Source of the DNA: Tenodera sinensis
Taxonomy: Eukaryota; Arthropoda; Insecta; Mantodea; Mantidae
Length of the DNA stretch: 64,000 nucleotides
Direction: 5' to 3'
Assembly: GCA_030765045.1 (NCBI GenBank)
Contig: CM060969.1
Location: 55,567,716-55,631,715 of the forward strand
Shown: piece after piece, positions 22,905-32,010 of the stretch
How the letters are laid out: every line of letters begins with the position of its first letter
Position numbering within the stretch: the first letter of the stretch is position 1
Notes under the pieces: generated by a model
Told to the model about the DNA's origin: nothing
Database searches by the model: none
What the model saw: the letters and a program-made list of their open reading frames with translations, nothing else
Translations under genes and position numbers: made by a program

Positions 22905-22966
22905 CAAATGTGTTTCAAGACAGCGTTCCCTTTATATACCCTCTCTCAGTTTCGAGAAGGTTCAAC
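22905..22966 (-). promoter_or_regulatory. heat-shock-type promoter: HSE plus TATA box
   Basis: On the minus strand, GAACCTTCTCGAA (22963-22951) is a perfect three-unit heat-shock element (nGAAnnTTCnnGAAn). Thirteen bases downstream comes GGTATATAAAGG (TATA at about 22937-22931). The HSE-to-TATA spacing is like that of insect hsp70 promoters. A start would be expected near 22905. No HSP coding sequence follows; the next recognisable sequence is the RTE remnant below 22560. It may be a promoter fragment, an element's own promoter or chance. Confidence 0.45.
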
Positions 22967-23329
22967 ATCTCCAGATTCTAGAGCCATCTGGTAAAACATG
23001 ATCACATAACGCAAAGAATGTGATCGATATGAGCTAACGTCGGTAGATATGTAACACATCCAACTTACGGGTAAACTAGGGAAACTACTGTCCTCTACCC
23101 TGCTTCGTATACCATAAATTTCCTGTGGGCCTTGTATTCGTAACAGCATTGATGAACTATCTACTCACCATTATATTTAAGGTACATCTTTTGTACAAGT
23201 TCACCTTGTTATTTCGAGTTCAATAGCCCATCCAAAAGAGCATGAAACGTGTTGAAATGTATGCATACAGTGAGAACTGTGATGGATTTGTAATGTAAAT
23301 TTTAATCAAACATAGTTAAAAGGAGTATT
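22967..23329. other. unassigned DNA upstream of the heat-shock-type motif
   Basis: No gene or repeat identified. The segment lies between the promoter-like motif and the left target duplication of the next element. Confidence 0.45.
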
Positions 23330-23337
23330 CCTTAGAG

Positions 23338-24152
23338 CAGAGATGTGAACTTAGGCGCAATTTCGTGCTCTTGGCAGTAATCGTGGGCAGGAGACAGACT
23401 GTGGCAGCGGTGGCGTTAAGCAAAACATTGCAAAGCATGGGTGTATAAAGCTCGAAGGGAAAACGGAGTAAACTATTCATTATGGCTTCTTTTTGTTTAG
23501 TTTAAAAGTATTTACATAGATTTTGTGATCATAAGGTTTTAATATGAATTACAATAACCTGATTATTCAAAAACAAATTAATATTTCAAAAAACAATAAA
23601 TTAAAACAACAACGGATAAGAAATTATACAATATAAAAGGAAAGCGACCGTTCCTGTAACATAAAATAAAATTAGCTCCACATAAAAACCTCTGATTGTG
23701 GTCGCTTCAAACCTAATTGCGCATTTAATATACCCATTTTGTACCTATCCACAATCTTAATATTTGGGGCACCAGAAGCAAATCTTGAGACAGACGTAAA
23801 TGCGTTATGCTAAATATTCACAATTTCAGCAGCAAATTTGCGAAATTCTGGGTATTTTTGTGTATACAAATGGACAAGATTACCACTATACGCTAACTTT
23901 CAAATCTGAAAAATGTTCAACTAACTCCTCTAAGGGTTCATTTCATATGTCTCAACACGTATTAATTTCTCTGCTTATGTTAAGTGACTATAAATGTGGA
24001 AGTAGCTCCGCTTTTTCCACGGTGTGTACGTTGTACAGCTCAGATTAACACTGTCCCAAGCACAGCAAGCAGGTGTTGCGGCTGCGGGCAGCGTGGTCCT
24101 GCTAAGCCCCTAAGCGCGCGCTTGCGCTCAAGGGCGCAGTTTGAAATCACTG
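23338..24152 (-). mobile_element. short hAT-type derivative (815 bp)
   Basis: Ends resemble hAT inverted repeats. The left is CAGAGATGTGAACTTAGGCG. The complement of the right is CAGTGATTTCAAACTGCGCC. Imperfect 8-base flanks ccttagag (23330-23337) and tctcagag (24153-24160) match at six of eight. Inside on the minus strand, about 23870-23835 reads KYPEFRKFAAEIV, which resembles the start of the dimerisation domain of GTF2IRD2/ZBED-like hAT transposases. Both ends have GC-rich subterminal parts. The 5' part of any transposase is missing. Family call is tentative. Confidence 0.55.
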
Positions 24153-24154
24153 TC

Positions 24155-24345
24155 TCAGAGATAGAGAATGAACTGCAGATATAAAAAGGAACTGGGCCTA
24201 GAAAGAAGAATGGTGGACGAGTTAGTTAAATATCAAGAGAACCGGCATGAGCATGTCAGTAGGATGTCTTCTGGTAGAATACCGGTGCAAGCTATTTCGT
24301 ACACATCAAAGGAAAGACGAGGTATAGGAAGACCGAGGTCCAGAT
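24155..24345 (+). pseudogene. RTE-like C-terminal tail fragment
   Basis: Reads NRHEHVSRMSSGRIPVQAIS followed by SKERRGIGRPRSR. This is the classic tail (EHVxRMxxxRIPxxA...GxRxxGRPRxR) of RTE-like endonuclease-reverse transcriptases. It is preceded by a WWTS*L-like block with stops. It directly follows the right target duplication of the hAT derivative, so that element may have inserted into this RTE copy. Confidence 0.7.
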
Positions 24346-25185
24346 AAATAACAATTGCAATAAATAACTTCATTTGGAGTGGAAAAGGATAATCCGGAAT
24401 CCTTAGAAAGTGAGAAGAACCAAACATCCCGAAGCCTCCAGCGCCCATACATCCAAACTTCATCAAATCTGTAGGAACCTACAAATAGAATCAAGTAACC
24501 GCTCCTTTAGATAGACCAAGTCTACACAAATGGTGTGTATGAATTCCTAGTAGCACAGAATGCAAGAAGCTAAATCCCAAAGGCACGTCTGAAGAAAAAT
24601 ATTACACCGTCTCTTCAAGCGGCTGAATCCTTTGTTATCTTTGGCCAAGAGCAAAGAGAATGAGAAAAAAGCGAGAATCGGTTATTTTCCTTTTGGTAAC
24701 AAAAGAGTACGCTTTGTTTCCCGTGTAACCGACCACAAACCAAACAAATCCTTCAGAATCCTCACGTTCGCGGACCCAGGTCACGTACGGCAGTAATGAA
24801 AGGCAATCCTAGCACGCAGTCCTCCTTTTGATTCCAGTTTACCGACATACATTATTCGGCAAGCTTAAGGGGCTTATGCCATCTTACTGACGTACCGACA
24901 ATGGGTTTAACAGCTACATGCTCAGGTTTTTGCTATTACCTCTCTTCTCCATTTGGAAGCAATCGATATACTGCACCTCCCTTTCTCAGTTTTATTGTTC
25001 ACCGTCATTTGCTCTGGTAATGTTTCACATTTGAGTCATAAAACTGTTCTTTCGCTTGTTATCACTTGTTACATTTGGAAAATATACTAAACTGAACAAA
25101 CATACCGAGTAAACTAATGAAACCAACCATTTTTGAAACCTTATTGCACTGCTTGCTTTGAAACGAAACTTTCACAAGTTCGTGG
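24346..25185. other. unassigned DNA
   Basis: No gene, RNA or transposon motif recognised. Short open frames on the minus strand (24233-24494) lie partly opposite the RTE tail and are not credible genes. Confidence 0.5.
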
Positions 25186-25189
25186 ACAT

Positions 25190-25945
25190 CTGATTATTCG
25201 AATGTTTATAATCTGAAATCGTCGTTAATTCGAAGATTTTTCTTGGTCACTTAAGTTTTCTATAAAAGCAATGTAAAAGGTCTCAGGTAATTCGAATTTC
25301 ACGCTCCTTAATTCGAAGTTTTCGTTCAGAAACGTCAGTCGGAAATTAACCAAAACGCGGAAATTTAATGTAATCTCGGCGATGAGTCTCTGCAAAAGAG
25401 ATCAGGTCTCCGAGGTTGTTTTGTCGAAATGCAGCTGAATGTGGTTTAGGGGTGTGAATAGCATTCCCAGGTGCCGGCCTTGAGCGTCTATACCTGCTGC
25501 CACATCCCCGTGTTTAAAAGTGTGCACCTTTAGTAGTCACTTGAGCTTCCTACTGTTCAATGTGTTGCAAATCAATGGCACTGTGTCACTTAGTAAACCA
25601 CGTGTCCAGTACAAGATTAACTTGTGAAGAAAAAGTCACCATCATTCGCGAAGTTGGCAGGAGTTTGAAGAGAAAATCTGAAATCGCGAAAGAATACGGA
25701 ATACTACCGAACACTTTGTCAATATATCTGAAGAATAAGGAGGCAATTTTAAGCAGTGCCTAGACTGAAAACCGAAACAGTCGAAAAAGAGTGATACAAC
25801 CGGAAAATCCTGATTGGGTATATAGGTACCTCTATTGTTAAGATGTAAATTGTAGACTAACTTTTATTACTTGTTAACTTCGAAATTTTGGATATTCCAA
25901 ATCTTTTTCTGGTCCCTTCAGCTTCGAATTACTCAAGTTTCACTG
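25190..25945 (+). mobile_element. pogo/Tigger-like transposon remnant with CENP-B-type HTH
   Basis: A Tc1/mariner-superfamily pogo-type element. The 25560-25763 frame reads LTCEEKVTIIREV then KRKSEIAKEYGILPNTLSIY and LKNKEAIL. This is the CENP-B-type helix-turn-helix that begins Tigger transposases. The right end is CAGTGAAACTTGAGTAATTC on the complement (25926-25945), followed by TA, matching the usual Tigger terminus and TA target. ATTCGAA motifs repeat near the left and right, as expected for transposase-binding subterminal sites. The DDD catalytic domain is deleted. The left end is not exact. Confidence 0.75.
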
Positions 25946-25947
25946 TA

Positions 25948-26216
25948 ATATAATAAGATGTCTGACATAACATAAATATTCTCTTCGTTCCGTTCGAAAG
26001 TCAGACCGTGGAATATTTTTTTGGATTACTGCATAAATGAAGTATGAATTTAAATACTATATAGCTAAGAATTGACCATAAAATGTTAAATATTATAGAA
26101 AAATAAACTAAACTATATATAAAATAACCTAAATAATATAATATAAAATAAATATAAAATAACCTAAACTATTCAATACCTATGTATTGTTCTATTCTCT
26201 CTTAATTTAAAGATAT
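25948..26216. other. very AT-rich DNA
   Basis: Contains a run of ATAAAATAACCTAAAT-like units (about 26100-26175) and no gene. Confidence 0.6.
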
Positions 26217-26362
26217 TCAATTCATTTCGAATGCCTTTACTTCTTTTGTATCTAGAAGATTACAACATTCAGTCGTTTGTTCTTTTTTGACAAAGGTCCA
26301 AAATTCGCTGTCATATAGTGATATACCAACTGCTTGTACTTTATGAAGCGTTAATTTAGTTT
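26217..26362 (-). pseudogene. RTE-like RT fragment (downstream side of the jockey insertion)
   Basis: On the minus strand it reads KVQAVGISLYDSEFWTFVKK, corresponding to the KVLAVPTLLYGSECWTLxKK block of RTE-like enzymes. It continues the minus-strand RTE remnant found at 31059-31625 on the far side of the 4.7-kb jockey element. The stretch joins that remnant at the 11-bp duplication taatttagttt. Confidence 0.7.
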
Positions 26363-26538
26363 TTTTTTTTTTTTTTAAATTAAAGGAAACTCTTCTGTAC
26401 AATTAGGTACAATATGGATGAGCTAAGCTATACACAGAACAACATGAAACGTGTAATTGGGGTGCCATCCAGCGATAGTCCCAACAATATAACATAGAAA
26501 TAGGGAAAAACAGTTACAGAAAAAGCATTTGTATAGAA

Positions 26539-29223
26539 CTAGATGTTCATTCGTAAATCAGAATGCCAACGGCGCTTCAGTCTTCGTCGTAGAGGTTCAG
26601 GAGGAAGATAAATATGGCGGAGCAGAGGATTGTCATGGCGCAGACAGGATTGATGCAGTCTTCTGTAGCAGATGCGGAGGATACACATCACCTCCGGTAG
26701 ACCTAAATCAGCATGCAGCGTAGAGTTGCGCACGTACCAGGGAGCGCCTGTCATGAGGCGTAGAAAACGATTCTGTGTACGCTGGATCCTCAGGATCTGC
26801 GATGGAGCTGCAGAACCCCAAATGGCAGAGCTATACTGCCACATGGGTCGAATTAGGGAAGTATATACCAGGCGCTTGTACCGCAAAGGCAAGGGCGAGG
26901 AACCAGACACAAGATGATGGACTTCGCGGATACGGTGACGAATCCTCTGCACTAGACTACAGAGATGGGGACCCCATGTTAGCCGGCTGTCCAAGATAAG
27001 GCCAAGGTATCTTATGGAAGTGGCTGTGGGTATCTCCGTCCCATTCAGGTAAAGGGGATGATGGGTCACGTTCTTTTTGTAAGTGAACTTCACAACTCTG
27101 GACTTATGAGCGTTCATAGTCACCCTCCAACGTTGACACCAGGATTGAATTTGATTACAGAAGTCCTGAAGGTGGCTAGCAGTCACAGCACAAGTGTCCA
27201 CACTCAGGGCTGCCACGTCATCGGCAAAGTGAGCGATGGTGAGTTGAGGATGACGAGGAAAATCGGAGGTATATACTAGATATAATAAAGGGCCTAGTAC
27301 GCTTCCTTGCGGCACACCAGATGATATAGGAAGGGCCTTGGAGAAGGCATGGTCATATTTTACGGAAAAGGTGCGATTATGCAAATAGGACTGTAGGAGG
27401 CGGAAATAGGTGTCCGAGAGATGCGGTTTGAGCTTGAATAACAAACCATTGTGCCAAACCTTATCAAAAGCTTTCTCCGTATCCAGAAACAATCCTAAGC
27501 ACACAGATAGACGTTCATATGTATCAAGAATAGTGTCAACGATGCGGTGTAGCTGTTGAGAGCAGGAGTGAAGAGGGTGAAATCCAAACTGAGTATCAGG
27601 GATAATTGGTGCGAGCTCAGAGAAGAGGCGAGGTAGAAGGAGACGTTCGAAGATTTTGGAGAGAAGGGAGAGTAAACTAATAGGACGATAACTGCGGGGA
27701 TCGTTTTTAGCTTTGTCAGGTTTAGGAAGAAGGATAACAGTAGCATGCTTCCATTGGTGAGGGATATGAGCAGTGCGGAGAATAGCGTTGTAGATCTGTG
27801 TTAGCAGGACTAGCGCATTCCGGGGAAAATGAAGTAATAAGGGTTGCACAATAAGATCAGGACCTGGAGATTTGTGAGCTGAGGAGCCGACGATGGTATT
27901 TTTAACTTCAGCAGGGGTAAAGTAGTGTCGAAAAGGAGTGAGTAATAAAGGTTGCGTGAGTTCTTCCTCCACTCGATGATTAAATTCCACGTCGAGCACA
28001 GGATTGGGTGAAAACTGACGTACCACGAGTTCAGAAAACAGGTTGACCTTTTCAAGTGGCGTAGAAAACCAAGTATTGCCAACCTTAAGAGGCGGTATGG
28101 CAGCAGAATGGCGTGTCAAAGTTCTAGTCTTCTGCCATAAGGATCCATCGCGGGTGTTTAAGACTCGAAGTTTGCTTTCAGCAGCATTACTGCGTGCAGC
28201 ACGTAGGGCAGCCTTCAGCTCCCGAGTAGCGCGGTTAAAATTAGTTTTATGAAGTGGGCAATGCGTACGTTCCCAGAGTTTCCTACAGTCCTTCTTGATG
28301 GAATGTAGAAGACGAATCTCTGGAGAGTAGAAAGTCACAGACCGAGGACGGAGATCGTGGATATTGCTGCTGGCAAGGTTGGCGGCACACTGTATATTAC
28401 GAGTCAGGGTAGAAACAGCCACATCAACATCACGGGGTGACTTAAGCGGCACTGTCGTAACAGTGAGATCAGCAAGCAAAGAGGTGTACAAAGGCCAATC
28501 AAAAGGATATCGTACCAGGGACGGAAAGAGGTCTTTATACTTCACACCGTCAGAGAGAGTAAGCAGGACTGGTAAATGATCGGAGCTCAGATCGTGAATA
28601 ACGGAAGGAATGGAACAGTGACGGGAAATATTACGTCCAATGAAGAAATCCAGCACGTCTGGAGTCCCACCATTGTGCGGGTAGAACGTGGATTCAGTTG
28701 GAGAGATTACATCTAGGTGTAAATAGATGAATTGCAGTGTGTAGAGTTTACCTCTAGGATTTGAGAGATTCGAACCCCAAAGAGGATGTTTGGAATTAAA
28801 GTCGCCTCCGACTAGAAAGGGGGCCTTGAAGGCATGAGTGATACCCCAGAAATCAGCGAGAGTAACAGGATTCTGAGGAGCAGAATAAAAAGATCCGACT
28901 TGAATGTTTGCGGAATTAGTGGAAAGTTGAATCCGAGCAACCTGAAAGGAGTCCTCCAAAATGGGTGGAAGGGCGTGGTGAGCCAAACAGGTTTTGATAA
29001 ACACCGCAGAACCACCCATTCTAGTCAAGTTAGGGTGATCTGCGCGATAGATATCATAGCCAGGAATGTGGAAATGTATGTGAGGAGCCAATTTGGTTTC
29101 TGTGGCCAACAGGAGGTCTACTTCATAAACCGTAAGGAAGTGTAGTAATTCATGAAACTTATTGGTGATACTCTGACAATTCCAAGTGCAGACACGAATT
29201 GAAGTGGGGACAAAATTAGCCAT
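26539..29223 (-). CDS. jockey-type ORF2: APE endonuclease and reverse transcriptase, intact
   Basis: The 894-residue replication protein of the jockey element: it nicks target DNA and reverse-transcribes element RNA at the nick. The APE-type endonuclease spans about residues 8-222, with N15 in TWNCQS, E42 in ATETKL, D141 and N143 in GGDFNSKH, D192 in VLDFF and D215/H216 in SSDHLP. The RT spans about 430-720: SYRPISLL (511-518), QFGFHP (545-550), motif A FLDTEKAFDKVW with D581, motif B GVPQGSVLGP (636-645), and motif C FADD (666-669). The thumb and a C-terminal Cys-containing region follow. Length is normal for the clade and all catalytic residues are present. The start ATG overlaps the end of ORF1 (ATGGCTAA), implying coupled reinitiation. 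Confidence 0.95.
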   Translation of the reverse strand: MANFVPTSIRVCTWNCQSITNKFHELLHFLTVYEVDLLLATETKLAPHIHFHIPGYDIYRADHPNLTRMGGSAVFIKTCLAHHALPPILEDSFQVARIQLSTNSANIQVGSFYSAPQNPVTLADFWGITHAFKAPFLVGGDFNSKHPLWGSNLSNPRGKLYTLQFIYLHLDVISPTESTFYPHNGGTPDVLDFFIGRNISRHCSIPSVIHDLSSDHLPVLLTLSDGVKYKDLFPSLVRYPFDWPLYTSLLADLTVTTVPLKSPRDVDVAVSTLTRNIQCAANLASSNIHDLRPRSVTFYSPEIRLLHSIKKDCRKLWERTHCPLHKTNFNRATRELKAALRAARSNAAESKLRVLNTRDGSLWQKTRTLTRHSAAIPPLKVGNTWFSTPLEKVNLFSELVVRQFSPNPVLDVEFNHRVEEELTQPLLLTPFRHYFTPAEVKNTIVGSSAHKSPGPDLIVQPLLLHFPRNALVLLTQIYNAILRTAHIPHQWKHATVILLPKPDKAKNDPRSYRPISLLSLLSKIFERLLLPRLFSELAPIIPDTQFGFHPLHSCSQQLHRIVDTILDTYERLSVCLGLFLDTEKAFDKVWHNGLLFKLKPHLSDTYFRLLQSYLHNRTFSVKYDHAFSKALPISSGVPQGSVLGPLLYLVYTSDFPRHPQLTIAHFADDVAALSVDTCAVTASHLQDFCNQIQSWCQRWRVTMNAHKSRVVKFTYKKNVTHHPLYLNGTEIPTATSIRYLGLILDSRLTWGPHLCSLVQRIRHRIREVHHLVSGSSPLPLRYKRLVYTSLIRPMWQYSSAIWGSAAPSQILRIQRTQNRFLRLMTGAPWYVRNSTLHADLGLPEVMCILRICYRRLHQSCLRHDNPLLRHIYLPPEPLRRRLKRRWHSDLRMNI

Positions 29224-30637
29224 GGATACGAAGCAGAACAGGAATCAATTGTTGTAAGGTAGTAAGGAGAGGCTGAAGAATAGCAAAGACAGAATCCAGA
29301 CGTGCCATCAAGCAATCTAATTGAGAACGGTTTGGTTCACCCTGACGGGCTGTTGCTGCATAGGACTGTGAAGCACCGGCAGGTGAGCCCTGAGAATCTG
29401 GAGACGACGATGGAGGCCGGACATTAGATACAGGAGGACGAGGATAGGCAGCTCCAGTAGAAGTAGGTACGGTAGACTCCAGTCGAGGGAAAGTATGAAG
29501 TGAAGGAACAGTAGCAGAGGGTACACCAGAAACGGTACGTTGGGGATTAATGTGAGACCGCTGAGTAGCTTGGAGCCGTCGATGAACAGGGCAACCCTTA
29601 TAGTTCGCTGTATGTGGACCTTTACAATTCACACACAGAGGGGGCGTGTGAGGAGCCTTAGAGCACTGCGCAGTAGGATGGTTGCCATCACATTTGACAC
29701 AACGTGGTTGCTTGTGGCAATAATTACGGCTGTGTCCAAATTCCTGGCAGTTCAGGCACTGAATAACACCCCTTTTGGGTTTCGGTGGCTCCACTTTTAT
29801 CGTCGTGTAATATAAACGATCAAGTTTATATATGTCGTCATTGAGAGGATTTGGTTTTAGATCCAAGAAAAAGAGGGGCAGTTGCACTTTTGTCACGGGA
29901 TGGTAAACAGGAGTCATTTGGGCAGGGGAATACCCAAGAGACATTAATTCTTGCATTACCATAGAAGTGTCAATAGTGGGGTGAAGCCCACGAATAACCA
30001 CCCGAAGATTACGATCCTGACGCATTTGGTAGGTGTGAAATTCTGCCTTCTGTGACTCAAAATAATGTATGGCTGCACGATAACCGTCTATACTCTCGAA
30101 AGAGAACTTGACCTTGTTGCTGTCCAGTGTAACAAGCTTGTAGGCGCCTACATTGGACGTTTGTAAGTGTTTTATAACAGTATTCATGTTGAGTATATTA
30201 GACACATAAATGGGAGGTGGTTTCTGGGATGAGGAAGTAGCAGTAGTAGGCGCAGGTTCACTACGATCTCCTTCTTCGGAATCCATGTTAGCCAAGGCTG
30301 CAAAACGGTTGGCTGTAGCGAAAGGAGAAACAGGAACAACAGAACCCAGTTTCTTCCTCTTTGAGTCACGTGGACAATCATCCTGGCTGCGTGGTTTAAA
30401 GGCGGCGGAAGGCAAGCTGCAGTCGATAGGCTGCATTTGACCAGAGCAGTGTGAAGAAACGGGCATGGGCTGTCTTTGCTGGTGGTGTGATGAAGTGGAG
30501 GCTTCTCTCTGGGAGCAACTAGATGTGGTTTGAGGAGCTGGGGGCGGTGCTGGTAGAGAAGATACCTGATCCTCAGATTGGTAACACGTCTGCATCGCAG
30601 AATAAATTAGCTGCCCCGTATCAGTGGGAACAGCCAT
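29216..30637 (-). CDS. jockey-type ORF1: gag-like RNA-binding protein, intact
   Basis: The 473-residue gag-like protein that coats element RNA. Residues 1-140 are Ser/Pro/Gln-rich and probably disordered, with a basic patch DSKRKKLG at 91-98 that could be a nuclear signal. Residues about 141-290 hold the RRM-like and PRE_C2HC-type region (VIRGLHPTIDTSMV, LPLFFLDLKPN). Three CCHC-type knuckles follow: CLNCQEFGHSRNYC (294-307), CVKCDGNHPTAQC (313-325) and CVNCKGPHTANYKGC (335-349). A Ser/Pro linker and a short hydrophobic helix end it. The ATG has a good context (acaccATGG). The stop TAA lies within the start of ORF2. Confidence 0.93.
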   Translation of the reverse strand: MAVPTDTGQLIYSAMQTCYQSEDQVSSLPAPPPAPQTTSSCSQREASTSSHHQQRQPMPVSSHCSGQMQPIDCSLPSAAFKPRSQDDCPRDSKRKKLGSVVPVSPFATANRFAALANMDSEEGDRSEPAPTTATSSSQKPPPIYVSNILNMNTVIKHLQTSNVGAYKLVTLDSNKVKFSFESIDGYRAAIHYFESQKAEFHTYQMRQDRNLRVVIRGLHPTIDTSMVMQELMSLGYSPAQMTPVYHPVTKVQLPLFFLDLKPNPLNDDIYKLDRLYYTTIKVEPPKPKRGVIQCLNCQEFGHSRNYCHKQPRCVKCDGNHPTAQCSKAPHTPPLCVNCKGPHTANYKGCPVHRRLQATQRSHINPQRTVSGVPSATVPSLHTFPRLESTVPTSTGAAYPRPPVSNVRPPSSSPDSQGSPAGASQSYAATARQGEPNRSQLDCLMARLDSVFAILQPLLTTLQQLIPVLLRIHG

Positions 30638-31058
30638 GGTGTGTAAGGAAAGCGCGTATTATAGAATACTACGCAGTGAACTAAAGTATCACAATTACAC
30701 ACGATTAATAGAGTACCTAGAACACTCACTAAAGTAATTCAAATTTAGTGCAGAAGGTAACTTTCGGTGTTTAACGAACAAGGAGTAAAGTCAAACATTC
30801 ACTGGTTTAAAACGATAAATAAAGTCAAACTTGTCGTCCTTAACCAACAAAAAGTAGTCACTATTCAGATGGTCCAAAAACCGAAAATCCTCAAGTAAAT
30901 CACGCTACCATCATTCTCGTTGATAGATCACGTATTAACTGTAAATTATATCACTACACACATATAAATACATACGAATTATGTCACCTTTGGATGAAGT
31001 TTGATTCGTATAACACAAGCTATACTAGCCAAATCCAAAGCCTCCTCTGGTGACCCAA
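30638..31058 (-). promoter_or_regulatory. 5' UTR / internal promoter region of the jockey element
   Basis: About 420 nt between the target duplication and the ORF1 ATG. Jockey elements carry an internal TATA-less promoter at their 5' end, and the intact 5' end here means this copy should still contain it. I see no TATA box at the boundary. Specific promoter motifs cannot be assigned by eye. Confidence 0.6.
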
Positions 31059-31625
31059 TAATTTAGTTTCCTCGTATTATTTAAAAATATCTTTATAGTG
31101 TCATACGCACTGTTAAATTTAGTAATTTTACTTAAAATGTCAGTTTTAAAATAGATCTTGCAACCAAGATAAAGCAATATTGTTAAACGTGTTGTCCTTC
31201 TAATACGATTTTGGCTCTCACTGTATTTGGTCCATTGAAGACCAAAACTTTGGTTTGTTTATATGTAGACGTTAAACTATATTGATCTGTTATTTAATAT
31301 GAGACGCTTTTATAAACCATTTTCTAAGACCTTGGTCGTCTGCAAATAGTAGAGTATCCATTTCTAATTGTAAAATGTGAATTCAATATGTTAAAAAGTG
31401 ACGGTGAAAGTGGGCACCTTGTCTTACTCCTTTGTTTATGGTTGCCATTACATCTGTTTTATTCCAGTTTCTACCATGATCTTATTTTCTACATATAAGC
31501 TTCTTATTGCTGTTATCAAGTGTTGGGGAACACCTTTTTGTTTCATAATGTTCCACAATTATTTATTGATATTAATAGCTTTCCCAGAAATTACTAAGTA
31601 CAACAAAACGATGGAAATAACATTG
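31059..31625 (-). pseudogene. RTE-like RT remnant (upstream side of the jockey insertion)
   Basis: On the minus strand: LWNIMKQKGVPQHLITAIRS and LYVENKI (about 31570-31485), INKGVRQG (about 31440-31415), then DTLLFADDQG, the catalytic motif C, at 31362-31334. It ends in TRKLN at the 11-bp duplication. Multiple frameshifts and stops. Together with 26217-26362 it forms one RTE-like copy interrupted by the jockey element. Confidence 0.8.
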
Positions 31626-31639
31626 TACTAGGGCAGATT

Positions 31640-32010
31640 TCATAAAGACGTACTATAATCCGCTGTCTAAGATCTTGGCAAGAGCTGTACTTCCTTACCG
31701 AAATGAAGCATGGACACTGAGGAAGAAAGATGAAACCAGAATTACGGCTAATTAAATTCATGAGGTATACAGCAGAGTATACAAAATAGGGTCAAACACA
31801 ACGAAGATATAATAGAGGAATTACAAATAGAACCTGTAATTAACTACATAAGGAATTATCAAAAGAAGTGGTTAAATCATGTACGTGCATGCATAGAAAC
31901 AAAATCCCAAAAGTCATGCTTTACTATGTTCAAATGGAAAGAAATCTTTAGGTCGTCCAAAGTAACGCATGGGTGAAAATTCAAATGTGAGGTCGTAACA
32001 GGCCTTATGT
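31640..32010 (+). pseudogene. RTE-like C-terminal fragment, plus strand
   Basis: Reads AVLPYRNEAWTLRKKDETRI (about 31690-31745), then in a shifted frame EELQIEPVINYIRNYQKKW and LNHV, then KKSLGRPK and RMGENSN. This is the standard C-terminal third of RTE-like enzymes. It lies immediately next to the minus-strand RTE copy, head to head. Stops and frameshifts throughout. Confidence 0.8.

Larger units (their letters stand above)
26363..31058 (-). mobile_element. full-length jockey-clade LINE, both ORFs intact
   Basis: About 4.7 kb on the minus strand: 5' UTR of about 420 nt, ORF1 (473 codons), ORF2 (894 codons) overlapping ORF1 by 8 nt, 3' UTR of about 160 nt and a poly-A tail (T run 26360-26376). 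The flanks share taatttagttt (26352-26362 and 31059-31069). Joining the flanks at this point restores the RTE-like TRK...FIKY stretch with only a three-base gap against the copy at 21.3 kb, which confirms the boundaries. There is no RNase H and no LTR, as in the jockey clade. This is the only element here with no visible coding lesion. Confidence 0.95.

Noticed and set aside
28834..29145. 103-codon plus-strand frame
   Set aside because: Antisense shadow of the intact jockey ORF2.
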